DNA of 64,000 bases from Pseudomonas asplenii (GCF_001293465.1 NZ_JSYZ01000001.1:46642-110641), one strand, 5' to 3'; shown: positions 38,333 through 48,916, counted from the stretch's first letter. Notes: generated by a model not told the origin, from the letters alone. Translations and numbers: made by a program.

Positions 38333-39286
38333 ATGTCCAGTCGAAGTACCTTGACCCTAGGGGGCGCCGCCTTGTGCGGCGCCCTGCTGCTGGCCGGCTG
38401 TGCCAACCCGATGTCACAGCGCAGCGAGCACGAGGAACGCGTCGAGCGCAAACTGCTCGAACACAGCCTGCAGATCGATGTCGGCGAGCCGAAGATCCTC
38501 GAATTGCCACAGCGTCGCGTACGCATCCACGAACAGAAGACCTTCGAGGTCACCGAGTTCGATGTCACCCGTCGCTACGACCGCTATACACCCTACCAGC
38601 CCTGGCGCAAGGCCTACGAGATACCGCTGGGCGCCGTGGCGCTGGTCGGTGGCATCGGCGCCAACGTGGTCAACGTGTTCGCCCTCGGCTCCCTGCCCAC
38701 CAGCGTGACCCACGACTGGCTGAGCTACGGTGTCGACGGCCTCAACCCGTTCATGAACATGCAGTCCCATGGCCGGGCGCAGCAGAACCTGGCCGCCATC
38801 GAGGAAGTCCAGCGCGACAAGCGCATGGAATACTCGAGCCTGCCCTGGGCCGAGCGTCCGGTCGAGGTGATCGCCGGTCGCCAGACCTACGAACTGACCA
38901 CCGACCGCCACGGCGTCCTGCGCCTGAACCTGCTCGACAGTCCGTTTGCCGAGCAGGACCTGAACCAAATCGGCAGCCTGACGATTCGGGTCGAGGACAC
39001 CCAGGACCAGATCCATTCCGACTCCAGCCTGTCCATCAGTAGCAAGCTGCGCGGCAAGCTGGTCGAGGCTCACGCGCTGATCTACGACGACCTCGAGGGC
39101 GACGATGTCAGCCAGTGGGTGCATCGGGTCAAGCGCCTGTCGGAGTTGGGCCTGGAAGAGGAAGCCAGCGAGCTGGAACAGAGCCTGATCGAACTGACCC
39201 GCAACGATCCCGAGTTGCAGCGGGAGTTCCTCAAGTCGCTGACCAGGAACGCCGGACGCCTGGTGGCCGATCCCGGGGCTATTTGA
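38333..39286 (+). CDS. Conserved lipoprotein, function unknown
   Basis: A 317-residue lipoprotein: hydrophobic signal with lipobox LLAGC, lipidation at Cys23. After a charged region (RSEHEERVERKLLEH) comes a hydrophobic hairpin-like segment near residues 98-125 (EIPLGAVALVGGIGANVVNVFAL), then a soluble C-terminal half with a Glu/Leu-rich helix (LSELGLEEEASELEQSLIEL). I do not recognise a named domain. It starts 17 bases after proS and may be co-transcribed. Confidence 0.78.
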   Translation: MSSRSTLTLGGAALCGALLLAGCANPMSQRSEHEERVERKLLEHSLQIDVGEPKILELPQRRVRIHEQKTFEVTEFDVTRRYDRYTPYQPWRKAYEIPLGAVALVGGIGANVVNVFALGSLPTSVTHDWLSYGVDGLNPFMNMQSHGRAQQNLAAIEEVQRDKRMEYSSLPWAERPVEVIAGRQTYELTTDRHGVLRLNLLDSPFAEQDLNQIGSLTIRVEDTQDQIHSDSSLSISSKLRGKLVEAHALIYDDLEGDDVSQWVHRVKRLSELGLEEEASELEQSLIELTRNDPELQREFLKSLTRNAGRLVADPGAI

Positions 39287-39322
39287 GTCGATCGGGGGCC
39301 CAGCTTCTGCGAGGCGGGCCCT

Positions 39323-40384
39323 TCAACGACTGAACAGTTCCAGTTGCTCATGCCCGCCGCGCAGATCCTGCAGGCGCACGCCAATTCCCAACAGGCGAAC
39401 AGGCTTGCCACCCCGGGCGAACGCCTGGCTGAGCAACTGCCGGTAACTCTCCAGATCCCGCGTGGCCCCGGCCTGCTCCAGGGTGGTCTGGGTGAAGTCG
39501 TGGAACTTCACCTTGACGAACGGCTTGCCCGGTCGATAGCTGCTGTCCAGCCGCGCCATGCGTCCGGCCAGGGTCTCCATCAATTCCGGCAGTTTTTCCA
39601 GGCAATGCTCAAGATCGGGCAGATCGGTGTCATAGGTGTTTTCCACGCTGATCGACTGCCGCCGACTGTCGTTTTGCACCAGACGCTCGTCGATGCCCCG
39701 CGCCAGCCCCCAGAGACGCTCGCCAAAACTGCCGAACTCGCGCACCAGGGCCAACTTGCCCCACTCGCGTAACTGCAGGCAGTCGACGATCCCCAGCCGC
39801 TCCAGCTTCTGTGCCGTGACCTTGCCGACGCCATGCAGCTTGCTCACCGGCAGCTCGGCGACAAAGTCCTCCACCTGGTCGGGCGTGATCACGAACAGCC
39901 CATCGGGTTTTCTCCAGTCGCTGGCGATTTTCGCCAGGAACTTGTTCGGTGCAACACCTGCCGAGACCGTGATGTGCAACTGCCGGGAGACCCGTCGCCG
40001 GATATCCTGGGCGATGCGCGTCGCACTGCCGGCAAAGTGCGGGCTGTCGGAAACATCGAGATAGGCCTCGTCGAGCGACAACGGCTCGATCAGGTCGGTA
40101 TAGTCGCGGAAGATCCCCTGGATTTCCTTCGAAACCTCCCTGTACACCTCCATCCGCGGCTTCACGATCAGCAGGTCCGGGCACAGCCCCAGGGCGTGCC
40201 GCGAGGACATCGCCGAACGCACACCGAATGCCCGTGCCTCGTAATTGCAGGTGGCGATCACCCCCCGGCGTTCCGCTGAACCGCCCACCGCCATTGGCCT
40301 GCCTGCCAGGCTCGGATCGTCACGCATCTCGATGGCGGCGTAGAAGCAATCACAGTCGACGTGAATGATTTTGCGTTGCGTCAT
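39323..40384 (-). CDS. dinB: DNA polymerase IV
   Basis: A 353-residue Y-family translesion polymerase. Metal ligands are in IHVDCDCFYAAIEM and SLDEAYLDVS, helix-hairpin-helix KLHGVGKVTAQKL follows, and the little finger ends in the clamp-binding HEQLELF. The ATG at 40384 gives MTQRKIIHVDCD, the family start. An SOS box lies about 50 bases upstream. It converges on the lipoprotein gene. Confidence 0.95.
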   Translation of the reverse strand: MTQRKIIHVDCDCFYAAIEMRDDPSLAGRPMAVGGSAERRGVIATCNYEARAFGVRSAMSSRHALGLCPDLLIVKPRMEVYREVSKEIQGIFRDYTDLIEPLSLDEAYLDVSDSPHFAGSATRIAQDIRRRVSRQLHITVSAGVAPNKFLAKIASDWRKPDGLFVITPDQVEDFVAELPVSKLHGVGKVTAQKLERLGIVDCLQLREWGKLALVREFGSFGERLWGLARGIDERLVQNDSRRQSISVENTYDTDLPDLEHCLEKLPELMETLAGRMARLDSSYRPGKPFVKVKFHDFTQTTLEQAGATRDLESYRQLLSQAFARGGKPVRLLGIGVRLQDLRGGHEQLELFSR

Positions 40385-40434
40385 GTAGGACAGTTCTGGA
40401 AACGGATGCCATAGAGCGCCAGTATCGCACCAGT

Positions 40435-40454
40435 AACTGTATATAGCACCAGTA
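40435..40454. promoter_or_regulatory. LexA (SOS) box upstream of dinB
   Basis: AACTGTATATAGCACCAGTA fits TACTGTATATN4ACAGTA, with CCAG in place of ACAG in the right half. Position 51-70 bases upstream of the dinB ATG is typical for SOS control. Confidence 0.75.
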
Positions 40455-40628
40455 GTTTGCACCTCCTTCGCAGATTGTGCGGATCAGCCCCAATGAATTT
40501 ATTTTTTCAATCGACGCTTCGACCACAATAGAGCTGAAACCCTTGCCTGGCATGGCCCCGAGCTACCTCAAAGCCTGTCGGCAGAGGCTAAGCAGTTGAA
40601 CAATAAAGAGGTTTTTTGAAATTAGGGT

Positions 40629-40656
40629 TTGACAGACCCGCACAGATCTGTAGAAT
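40629..40656 (+). promoter_or_regulatory. Promoter of first initiator tRNA gene
   Basis: TTGACA (40629-40634), 16 bases, TAGAAT (40651-40656): a strong sigma-70 promoter 14 bases upstream of the tRNA. Confidence 0.8.
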
Positions 40657-40670
40657 GCCGCCACATCAGA

Positions 40671-40747
<77 letters not shown>

Positions 40748-40756
40748 AACATCAGG

Positions 40757-40787
40757 AAAGGCCATATCGAAAGATATGGCCTTTTTT
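40757..40787 (+). terminator. Terminator of initiator tRNA copy 1
   Basis: AAAGGCCATATC, GAAA loop, GATATGGCCTTTTTT, ten bases after the tRNA. Confidence 0.9.
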
Positions 40788-40917
40788 GTTTCTGGCTATT
40801 TCTACCCAGCACCACTCCCCTTCGATTCAAAAAAGCCTTGGCTGCCTGAGGCTTATGGAAGCCATAGAGTCATTCCCGGCATTTCTGCATTTTTTTGACC
40901 TTTCGGACCATTAATGG

Positions 40918-40945
40918 TTGACAGCGCGCCGTTCGACTGTAGAAT
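40918..40945 (+). promoter_or_regulatory. Promoter of second initiator tRNA gene
   Basis: TTGACA (40918-40923), 16 bases, TAGAAT (40940-40945). The -10 flank CTGTAGAATGCCGCC is identical to that of copy 1. Confidence 0.8.
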
Positions 40946-40958
40946 GCCGCCTCACTGA

Positions 40959-41035
<77 letters not shown>

Positions 41036-41043
41036 AATATCAG

Positions 41044-41073
41044 AAAAGGCTACTCGAAAGAGTGGCCTTTTTT
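41044..41073 (+). terminator. Terminator of initiator tRNA copy 2
   Basis: AAAAGGCTACTC, GAAA loop, GAGTGGCCTTTTTT, with one bulge pair. Its stem sequence differs from the copy 1 terminator. Confidence 0.85.
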
Positions 41074-41305
41074 GTATCCGTCGAAAAAGTCCTTCCAGCC
41101 AACCGCACGAACCCTCGACGGAAATCGGAGTCAATCGCTGCACAGGCTATGCTGAATTCGCAACAAACTTCCTCTACAAAAGCCCCGGGGCGTGGGTCGC
41201 CGCAAAGCGGCGAGACGCGTTAATATTTGTAATTATTTTGTCCATAGGGATTGGTAACTTGGCTGGATACCTCCATCCTGTCGCGCACAATCCTAGAGGT
41301 GATTG

Positions 41306-43948
41306 ATGCGCGCCAACTCGTCTGAACCACAAGACTCCGTCACAGCGACACACCCGATTGCAGCCACCCGTTTGCGCTGGCTGGATCTGTTGAGCAAATA
41401 TCGCCAATCCGTCGGCTTGGCCGTCACTCTGCTGCTGTTCGCCATTGCCCTGGTCGCCTGTCGCCATCTGCTGATGGAGCTGGACCTGGATGCACTGCAC
41501 GACTCGATCATGAGCGTGCCCAAGCCGGCCCTGGGCGGAGCGGTGGCGGCCACCGCCATCGGCTTCCTCATCCTGCTCGGCTATGAGTGGTCCGCCAGCC
41601 GCTACGCGGATGTCCAACTGCCCGGCAAGACCCTGATGCTCGGCGGCTTCACTGCCTTCGCCATCGGCAATGCCATCGGCCTGTCGCTGCTCTCCGGCGG
41701 TTCGGTCCGCTACCGTCTCTACGCCCGCAATGGCCTGGGCGCCGCCGAAGTCGCACGGATGACCCTGTTCGCCAGCCTGTCGCTGGGCTGCGCCCTGCCA
41801 CCGCTGGCTGCCCTGGCGACCCTGAGCAACCTGCCGGCGGCCTCCCAGGCCCTGCACCTGCCGCCCTATCTGCTGGGCGGCATCGCCGTTGCCATCCTCG
41901 GTCTGTCCGCACTGCTGGCGCTGGGCATCTATCGCCGTCGCCTGCCGGAACAACCGATTCCGAACAATCTGCTGGTCAAGGTCGGCCGCCGGACCCTGCG
42001 CCTGCCCAGTGCGCGCCTGACCCTGCTGCAACTGGTCATCACCGCCCTGGACGTGGCGGCGGCGGCCACCGTGCTCTATCTGCTGCTGCCGGAGGCGCCG
42101 CCGTTCGGTGCCTTCCTGCTGGTCTACCTGCTGGCGCTGGCGGCCGGGGTACTGAGCCACGTGCCCGGCGGTGTCGGGGTGTTCGAAGCGATCCTGCTGG
42201 CCGCCTTCACCAATGAACTGGGCGCGGCACCACTGGCTGCGGCGCTGCTGCTGTATCGTCTGATCTATGTACTGCTGCCGCTGCTGCTGGCCTGCCTGGC
42301 GCTGCTGAGCACCGAAGCCCAGCGCCTGATCGCCTCGCGCCAGAGCATGCGCGTGGCCTCCGGCCTGGCCGCGCCGATCCTCGCGGTACTGGTCTTCCTC
42401 TCCGGTGTGGCCCTGCTGTTCTCCGGCGCCACCCCGGAAATCGACACCCGCCTGGAAGGTATCGACTTCCTGGTGCCGGACCGCCTGATCGACGCCTCGC
42501 ACTTCGGTGCCAGCCTGGTCGGCGTACTCTGCCTGCTGCTGGCCCAGGGCCTGCGCCGGCGCCTGTCGGCCGCCTGGATGTTGACCATGATCCTGCTGCT
42601 GGTCGGCGCCCTGCTTTCGCTGCTCAAGGGCTTCGACTGGGAAGAAGCCAGCATGCTGACGGCCACCGCCTGCCTGCTGGGCATGTTCCGCCGCTCCTTC
42701 TACCGCCCCAGCCGCCTGACCGAACTGCCGTTCTCGCCGCTGTACCTGGTGGCCAGCCTGTGTGTACTCGGCGCGTCGGTATGGCTGCTGCTGTTCGCCT
42801 ACCAGGACGTGCCCTACAGCCATGAACTGTGGTGGCAGTTCGCACTGGATGGTGACGCCCCCCGTGGCCTGCGCTCGTTGCTGGGCGCCGCCGTGCTGCT
42901 GGTAGTGGTCTCGCTGACGTGGTTGCTGCGCACCGAACGCCCGGTGATCCACCAGCCCAATGCCGAAGAACTGGACCGCGCCCACAAGATCCTGCTGGCC
43001 TCCGACCAGCCCGACGGTGGCCTGGCACTGACCGGCGACAAGGCGTTCCTGTTCCACCCCAGCGATACCGCCTTCCTCATGTATGCCCGCCGCGGCCGCA
43101 GCCTGGTGGCGCTGTACGACCCGATCGGCCCGGCGCGCCAGCGTGCCGAACTGATCTGGCAGTTCCGCGACCTGTGCGACACCCATCACGCCCGTCCGGT
43201 GTTCTATCAGGTCCGCGCCGAAAACCTGCCGTACTACATGGACATCGGCCTGACCGCCATCAAGCTCGGCGAAGAGGCCCGGGTCGATCTCAAGCGCTTC
43301 GACCTCGAGTCCAAGGGCAAGGAGATGAAGGACCTGCGCTACACCTGGAACCGTGGCAGCCGCGACGGCCTGTCCCTGGAGATCTACGAGCCGGGACAGG
43401 CGCCGATGGACGAGCTCAAGGTGATCTCCGACGCCTGGCTGACCGGCAAGAACGTCCGCGAGAAAGGCTTCTCCCTGGGCCGCTTCAGCACGGACTACAT
43501 CAATCACTTCCGGGTGGCGATCATCCACTTCGAAGGTCGCCCGGTGGCGTTCGCCAACCTGCTCGAGACCCACAGCCACGAGCTGGCCAGCCTCGACCTG
43601 ATGCGCTCGCACCCCGATGCACCGAAGCTGACCATGGAGTTCCTGATGGTCGGCCTGATCCAGCACTACAAGCAGCAGGGCTACGCCCGCTTCAGCCTTG
43701 GCATGGTGCCGCTCTCCGGCCTGCAACCGCGGCGGGGTGCGCCACTGACCCAGCGCCTGGGCTCGATGGTGTTCCAGCGCGGCGAGCAGCTCTACAACTT
43801 CCAGGGGCTGCGCCGCTTCAAGGACAAGTTCCAGCCTGACTGGGAACCCCGTTACATGGCCGTACCAGCCGGACTCGATCCGCTGGTCGCCCTGGCCGAT
43901 ACCGCTGCCCTGATCGCGGGTGGCTTGACTGGATTGGTGAAACGCTGA
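41306..43948 (+). CDS. mprF: MprF, aminoacyl-phosphatidylglycerol synthase/flippase
   Basis: An 880-residue polytopic protein. The N-terminal ~550 residues contain about 14 hydrophobic segments (flippase part); the C-terminal ~330 residues form the DUF2156 cytosolic synthase with GNAT-like fold (KDLRYTWNRGSRDGLSLEIYEP, LDLMRSHPDAPKLTMEFLMVG). It transfers an amino acid (alanine in P. aeruginosa PA0920) from tRNA to phosphatidylglycerol, lowering surface charge. The ATG at 41306 follows AGAGGTGATTG. It overlaps the next gene by one base. Confidence 0.94.
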   Translation: MRANSSEPQDSVTATHPIAATRLRWLDLLSKYRQSVGLAVTLLLFAIALVACRHLLMELDLDALHDSIMSVPKPALGGAVAATAIGFLILLGYEWSASRYADVQLPGKTLMLGGFTAFAIGNAIGLSLLSGGSVRYRLYARNGLGAAEVARMTLFASLSLGCALPPLAALATLSNLPAASQALHLPPYLLGGIAVAILGLSALLALGIYRRRLPEQPIPNNLLVKVGRRTLRLPSARLTLLQLVITALDVAAAATVLYLLLPEAPPFGAFLLVYLLALAAGVLSHVPGGVGVFEAILLAAFTNELGAAPLAAALLLYRLIYVLLPLLLACLALLSTEAQRLIASRQSMRVASGLAAPILAVLVFLSGVALLFSGATPEIDTRLEGIDFLVPDRLIDASHFGASLVGVLCLLLAQGLRRRLSAAWMLTMILLLVGALLSLLKGFDWEEASMLTATACLLGMFRRSFYRPSRLTELPFSPLYLVASLCVLGASVWLLLFAYQDVPYSHELWWQFALDGDAPRGLRSLLGAAVLLVVVSLTWLLRTERPVIHQPNAEELDRAHKILLASDQPDGGLALTGDKAFLFHPSDTAFLMYARRGRSLVALYDPIGPARQRAELIWQFRDLCDTHHARPVFYQVRAENLPYYMDIGLTAIKLGEEARVDLKRFDLESKGKEMKDLRYTWNRGSRDGLSLEIYEPGQAPMDELKVISDAWLTGKNVREKGFSLGRFSTDYINHFRVAIIHFEGRPVAFANLLETHSHELASLDLMRSHPDAPKLTMEFLMVGLIQHYKQQGYARFSLGMVPLSGLQPRRGAPLTQRLGSMVFQRGEQLYNFQGLRRFKDKFQPDWEPRYMAVPAGLDPLVALADTAALIAGGLTGLVKR

Positions 43949-45234
43949 TGATTCGACGCTCCTGGCGGTTTGTACTGGTAATAGTGGTAGTCCTGGCCGC
44001 GCTTCTCGGCGTCGGCTACTGGTTCTCGAAGCGTCCCGCGCCGGAACCGGCCATCGAACACCTGGCCCAGCCCGATGGCTCGCCCCTGACCCGCCTGATT
44101 CCCGGCACCAAGCCCAAGGCCCAGGTCATCGTTGCCACGCTCGCCGAAGACGCCCTGAGCGACAAGCAACTGGCGGCCTTGAGCCGCGGTGGCTCGGCGC
44201 AGATCGTCCAGGTGATCCTGCCCAAGGACGACTGCAAGCTGCAGCAGGCTGCGCTCGACGCGGCGATGAAGCAGTTGAACGGTCCGGCCACCGTGGTCAC
44301 CGGCATCGGCCCCGGCGCCTCCCTGGCCTGGAACTGGCTGGCCAGCCAGAGCAACGACAAGGCCCAGGCCATCTCGGTCGGTTTCACCCTCGAGCAGCCG
44401 GGCTGCAGCACGCCAGTACCGAAAACCGCGGCCCATGGCCACTGGCTGGTGGCCTGGAACGACGGCCCGGACGATCCGAGCGCGGCCTTCGTGCGCGATC
44501 AACCCAACGCCGAGACCAGCATCAGCGACTACGACATCCATCTGCCGCAGGTCCTGAACAACGAACTGCGCAAGATGCTGGTGGGCAACGAGAACGGCGG
44601 CCTGGCGATCCCGGTGGTCGAGGTGCCGGCCGGCCAGACCACCGACACCGTGACCCTGTTCCTTTCCGGCGACGGTGGCTGGCGCGACCTGGACCGTGAC
44701 GTCGCCGGCGAAATGGCGAAGATGGGCTACCCGGTGGTCGGCATCGACACCCTGCGCTACTACTGGCAGCACAAGAGCCCGGAACAGAGCGCCGTCGACC
44801 TGACCGAACTGATGCAGCACTACCGGCAGAAATGGGGCACCAAGCGCTTCGTGCTGACCGGTTACTCGTTTGGCGCGGACGTGCTGCCGGCGATCTACAA
44901 CCACCTGCCGGAAGCCGAACAACAGCGGGTGGACGCGATTATCCTGCTGGCCTTCGCCCGCAGCGGCAGCTTCGAGATCCACGTCGACGGCTGGCTGGGC
45001 AAGGCTGGCATGGAGCTGGACACCGGCCCCGACATGGCCAGGCTGCCAGCAGCCAAGGTGCTGTGCATCTACGGCAAGGAAGAGGTCGACGAAAGCGGCT
45101 GCACCACCAAGACCGCCGTGGGCGAGCCGATGGAACTGCCAGGCGGGCACCACTTCGACGAGAACTATCCGGCACTGGCCAAGCGCCTGATCGCGGCGAT
45201 CGACAAGCGCCAGAACAAGGACAAGGCTGAGTAG
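43948..45234 (+). CDS. acvB: AcvB/VirJ-family aminoacyl-phosphatidylglycerol hydrolase
   Basis: A 428-residue exported protein: an N-terminal membrane anchor or signal (FVLVIVVVLAALLGVGYWF), a first half without clear motifs, then a VirJ alpha/beta-hydrolase domain from about residue 230 (VTLFLSGDGGWRDLDRDVAGEMA). The nucleophile elbow is LTGYSFGAD and the final His is in GGHHFDENY. The P. aeruginosa counterpart next to mprF (PA0919) was described as a periplasmic alanyl-PG hydrolase, AhyD. The TGATG overlap with mprF couples synthesis and turnover of the lipid. Confidence 0.88.
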   Translation: MIRRSWRFVLVIVVVLAALLGVGYWFSKRPAPEPAIEHLAQPDGSPLTRLIPGTKPKAQVIVATLAEDALSDKQLAALSRGGSAQIVQVILPKDDCKLQQAALDAAMKQLNGPATVVTGIGPGASLAWNWLASQSNDKAQAISVGFTLEQPGCSTPVPKTAAHGHWLVAWNDGPDDPSAAFVRDQPNAETSISDYDIHLPQVLNNELRKMLVGNENGGLAIPVVEVPAGQTTDTVTLFLSGDGGWRDLDRDVAGEMAKMGYPVVGIDTLRYYWQHKSPEQSAVDLTELMQHYRQKWGTKRFVLTGYSFGADVLPAIYNHLPEAEQQRVDAIILLAFARSGSFEIHVDGWLGKAGMELDTGPDMARLPAAKVLCIYGKEEVDESGCTTKTAVGEPMELPGGHHFDENYPALAKRLIAAIDKRQNKDKAE

Positions 45235-45251
45235 GCTCAAGCCAGACCGAT

Positions 45252-45290
45252 AAAAAAGCCCCCGCTACCGCCAGGTAACGGGGGCTTTTT
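45252..45290. terminator. Bidirectional terminator between acvB and kup
   Basis: AAAAAAGCCCCCG(C)TACC, loop, GGTAACGGGGGCTTTTT: long GC stem with A and T flanks between convergent genes. Confidence 0.9.
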
Positions 45291-45302
45291 CATGCTCCGG
45301 GA

Positions 45303-47201
45303 TTACATCTCGACCTGGGTCCCCAGCTCGATCACCCGGTTGACCGGCAGCTTGAAGAACCGCAGGTTGCCGTTGGCATTCTTCAGCATGAAGGCGAACA
45401 GCGACTCGCGCCAGCGGGCCATGCCGACCAGTTTCGAGGCAATCACGGTCTCGCGGCTGAGGAAGTAGGTGGTACGCATCGGGCTGAAATCCAGCTCGTC
45501 GAGATGGCACAGCTTCAACGCTTCCGGCACGTCAGGCTCGTCGGTGAAACCGAAGTGCAGAATGACCCGGAAGAAGCCCTCGCCATAGGCGTCGACCTCG
45601 AAGCGACGCTGGGCCGGCACCCGCGGAATATCCTCGTAGACCACCGTCAGCAGCACCACCTGCTCGTGCAGCACTTGGTTGTGCAACAGGTTATGCAGCA
45701 AGGCATGGGGCACCGCATCCGGGCGCGCGGTAAGGAACACCGCCGTACCCTGAACACGGTGCGGCGGCTGCACGCGGATACTGCCGATGAAGATCGGCAG
45801 TGGCAGGCCGCCTTCGTCGAGGCGATCGACCAGCAGCTCCTTGCCGCGCTTCCAGGTGGTCATCAACAGGAACAGCACGATCCCCGCCAGCACCGGGAAA
45901 GCCCCGCCCTGGACGATCTTCGGCACGTTGGCGGCGAAGAACAAGCCATCCACCAGCAGGAACCCGACCAGGATCGGCACGGTGAGAATCGGTGGCCATT
46001 TCCACAACAGCAGCATCACCGCCGACACCAGGATACTGGTGATCAGCATGGTGCCGGTCACCGCCACGCCGTAGGCCGAAGCCAGTGCGTTGGACGATTC
46101 GAAACCGAGCACCAGCAGGATCACGCCAACCATCAGGGTCCAGTTCACCGCTCCGATGTAGATCTGCCCCTGCTCGGCGCTCGAGGTGTGCTGGATGTAC
46201 ATGCGCGGGATATAGCCGAGCTGGATCGCCTGGCGGGTCAGCGAGAAGGCTCCGGAAATCACCGCCTGGGAGGCGATGACCGTGGCCAGGGTCGACAGTC
46301 CCACCAGCGGGATCAGTGCCCAGGACGGTGCCAGCAGGTAGAACGGGTTGCGCGCCGCCTCCGGGTTCTCCAGCAGCAGGGCACCCTGGCCGAAATAGTT
46401 CAGCACCAGCGCCGGCAGCACCAGGGCGAACCAGGCACGGGCGATGGGCTTGCGACCGAAGTGCCCCATGTCGGCATACAGCGCCTCGGCACCGGTCAGC
46501 GCCAGCACCACGGCGCCAAGGATCGCCACGCCCATGCCGGGATGCACGATGAAGAAGCGCACACCCCACATCGGGTTCAGTGCGCTGAGCACCTCCGGAT
46601 GCTGGGCGATACCATGCACCCCCAGGAACGCCAGCACCAGGAACCAGGCGACCATCACCGGGCCGAACAGCTTGCCGATGCTCGCCGTGCCGTGTTTCTG
46701 GATCAGGAACAACCCCACCAGCACAATCAGCGCCAGGGGCACCACCCAGTGTTCCAGGCCATCGAAAGCCAGCTCCAGGCCCTCCACCGCCGACAGCACC
46801 GAGATCGCCGGCGTGATCATGCTGTCACCGTAAAACAGCGCCGCGCCGATCAGACCGAGAATGATCAATATCGCCCGCAACCGCGGGTAGGACGCCGACG
46901 CGCTTCGCGCCAGTGCGGTCAGGGCCATGATCCCGCCCTCGCCCTGGTTGTCCGCGCGCAGGATGAACAACACGTACTTGATCGAGACCACCCAGATCAA
47001 CGACCAGAAAATCAGTGCCAGAATCCCGAAGACGCCATCGTGATTGACCTGAACCCCGTAGCCGCCGGCGAACACCTCCTTGAGGGTATACAACGGGCTG
47101 GTGCCGATATCGCCGTACACCACCCCCACCGCGGCAACCAGCATGCCCAGCGGCTTCGCCGCCGGGTGCCCGGCTTGCGCCTGACTCACTGCCTGACCCA
47201 T
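45303..47201 (-). CDS. kup: Potassium uptake protein Kup
   Basis: A 632-residue KUP/HAK potassium-proton symporter with about 12 membrane segments and a C-terminal cytosolic part. [17 protein letters not shown] near the N-terminus and [21 protein letters not shown] are family signatures. The ATG at 47201 follows GGGGGAGTAG. Monocistronic, divergent from rimO. Confidence 0.95.
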   Translation of the reverse strand: MGQAVSQAQAGHPAAKPLGMLVAAVGVVYGDIGTSPLYTLKEVFAGGYGVQVNHDGVFGILALIFWSLIWVVSIKYVLFILRADNQGEGGIMALTALARSASASYPRLRAILIILGLIGAALFYGDSMITPAISVLSAVEGLELAFDGLEHWVVPLALIVLVGLFLIQKHGTASIGKLFGPVMVAWFLVLAFLGVHGIAQHPEVLSALNPMWGVRFFIVHPGMGVAILGAVVLALTGAEALYADMGHFGRKPIARAWFALVLPALVLNYFGQGALLLENPEAARNPFYLLAPSWALIPLVGLSTLATVIASQAVISGAFSLTRQAIQLGYIPRMYIQHTSSAEQGQIYIGAVNWTLMVGVILLVLGFESSNALASAYGVAVTGTMLITSILVSAVMLLLWKWPPILTVPILVGFLLVDGLFFAANVPKIVQGGAFPVLAGIVLFLLMTTWKRGKELLVDRLDEGGLPLPIFIGSIRVQPPHRVQGTAVFLTARPDAVPHALLHNLLHNQVLHEQVVLLTVVYEDIPRVPAQRRFEVDAYGEGFFRVILHFGFTDEPDVPEALKLCHLDELDFSPMRTTYFLSRETVIASKLVGMARWRESLFAFMLKNANGNLRFFKLPVNRVIELGTQVEM

Positions 47202-47525
47202 CAACTACTCCCCCACAACCCGGACCGGGGCTTCTTCAAAGAAGCACTATTCTTTTTTCAGTTCAGCATGTCAGTTCAGCATGCGCTGCTTTTACTACCG
47301 TTGCCGATGCTCAATCTTTTGCCGGTAATTTGAAACAAAAAATAACAGCGAAGCGCATCGCGGCGAAGCATAGCGCAGCACTCGTCGCATTTCCCTCCAT
47401 AAAGCTGTTCAAGTGCCGCGTCCGCCGCTAGAATTGCGCACTTTTTGATCAGAGGCGCGGCAAGCGCCCGTCGTCGCCGACCCTGCGCGTCGCCGAACGA
47501 CCTGACACCCCAACCGAGGTTAGAC
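47202..47525. other. kup-rimO divergent intergenic region
   Basis: About 320 bases without a gene. It holds a perfect 13-base tandem repeat, TCAGTTCAGCATG twice at 47258-47283, near kup. A possible rimO promoter lies at 47409-47437 (TTCAAG, 17 bases, TAGAAT). No other structure was seen. Confidence 0.5.
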
Positions 47526-48863
47526 ATGTCCACCCCCACCGCGCCGGCCAATCCCAAGGTCGGATTCGTAAGTCTTGGTTGCCCGAAGGCCCTCGTGGAC
47601 TCCGAGCGCATCCTCACGCAACTGCGCATGGAAGGCTATGACGTCGTCTCCACCTACCAGGACGCCGATGTCGTGGTGGTCAACACCTGCGGTTTCATCG
47701 ACAGTGCCAAGGCCGAGTCCCTGGAAGTGATCGGTGAAGCGATCAAGGAAAACGGCAAGGTCATCGTCACCGGCTGCATGGGCGTGGAAGAAGGCAACAT
47801 CCGCGAGGTGCACCCCAGCGTGCTGGCGGTGACCGGCCCGCAGCAGTACGAGCAGGTGGTCGGCGCGGTGCACGAGGTGGTGCCGCCACGCCAGGACCAC
47901 AACCCGCTGATCGACCTGGTACCGCCACAGGGCGTCAAGCTGACCCCACGCCATTACGCCTACCTGAAGATTTCCGAAGGCTGCAACCACAACTGCAGCT
48001 TCTGCATCATCCCGTCGATGCGCGGCAAGCTGGTCAGCCGCCCGGTCGGTGACGTCCTCGACGAAGCCCAGCGCCTGGTCAAGGCCGGCGTCAAGGAACT
48101 GCTGGTGATCTCCCAGGACACCAGTGCCTACGGCGTCGACGTGAAGTACCGCACCGGCTTCTGGAACGGCGCCCCGGTCAAGACCCGCATGACCGAGCTG
48201 TGCGAAGCCCTGAGCAGCCTGGGCGTCTGGGTGCGCCTGCACTACGTCTACCCGTACCCGCACGTCGACGAACTGATCCCGCTGATGGCCGCCGGCAAGA
48301 TCCTTCCGTACCTGGACATCCCGTTCCAGCACGCCAGCCCCAAAGTGCTCAAGGCCATGAAACGCCCGGCGTTCGAGGACAAGACCCTGGCGCGGATCAA
48401 GAACTGGCGCGAGATCTGCCCGGAACTGATCATCCGTTCGACCTTTATCGTGGGCTTTCCCGGCGAAACCGAGGAAGACTTCCAGTATCTGCTCGACTGG
48501 CTGACCGAGGCCCAGCTCGATCGCGTCGGCTGCTTCCAGTACTCGCCGGTCGAAGGCGCCCCGGCCAATGACCTGGGCCTGGACGTGGTCCCGGACGAGG
48601 TCAAGCAGGAGCGTTGGGAGCGTTTCATGGCGCACCAGCAGGCCATCAGCTCGGCTCGCCTGCAACAGCGCATCGGCAAGGAAATCGAAGTGCTGATCGA
48701 CGAAGTCGACGAAAACGGCGCCGTTGGCCGCTGCTTCTTCGACGCACCGGAAATCGACGGCAACGTGTTCATCGACGGTGCCGGCGACCTCAAGCCGGGC
48801 GACAAGATCTGGTGCCGGGTGACCGACGCCGACGAGTACGATCTCTGGGCCGAGCGCCTGTAA
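47526..48863 (+). CDS. rimO: Ribosomal protein S12 methylthiotransferase RimO
   Basis: A 445-residue radical-SAM enzyme that methylthiolates an Asp of ribosomal protein S12. It has an N-terminal UPF0004 domain with cluster cysteines ([28 protein letters not shown]), a radical-SAM core with CNHNCSFC, and a C-terminal TRAM domain. The ATG at 47526 after GAGGTTAGAC gives the family start [18 protein letters not shown]. Confidence 0.96.
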   Translation: MSTPTAPANPKVGFVSLGCPKALVDSERILTQLRMEGYDVVSTYQDADVVVVNTCGFIDSAKAESLEVIGEAIKENGKVIVTGCMGVEEGNIREVHPSVLAVTGPQQYEQVVGAVHEVVPPRQDHNPLIDLVPPQGVKLTPRHYAYLKISEGCNHNCSFCIIPSMRGKLVSRPVGDVLDEAQRLVKAGVKELLVISQDTSAYGVDVKYRTGFWNGAPVKTRMTELCEALSSLGVWVRLHYVYPYPHVDELIPLMAAGKILPYLDIPFQHASPKVLKAMKRPAFEDKTLARIKNWREICPELIIRSTFIVGFPGETEEDFQYLLDWLTEAQLDRVGCFQYSPVEGAPANDLGLDVVPDEVKQERWERFMAHQQAISSARLQQRIGKEIEVLIDEVDENGAVGRCFFDAPEIDGNVFIDGAGDLKPGDKIWCRVTDADEYDLWAERL

Positions 48864-48878
48864 GCCGTAAAAAAGTCG

Positions 48879-48916
48879 AAAAGCCCCGCTCTTTCCACGA
48901 GATGCGGGGCTTTTTT
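48879..48916 (+). terminator. Intrinsic terminator after rimO
   Basis: AAAAGCCCCGC, 14-base loop, GCGGGGCTTTTTT, 16 bases past the stop. Confidence 0.88.

Noticed and set aside
41174-43726. Long minus-strand open frame antisense to mprF
   Set aside because: Composition dominated by Gln, Gly, His and Arg, as expected for the complement of GC-rich Pseudomonas coding DNA; no ribosome site and no motif.
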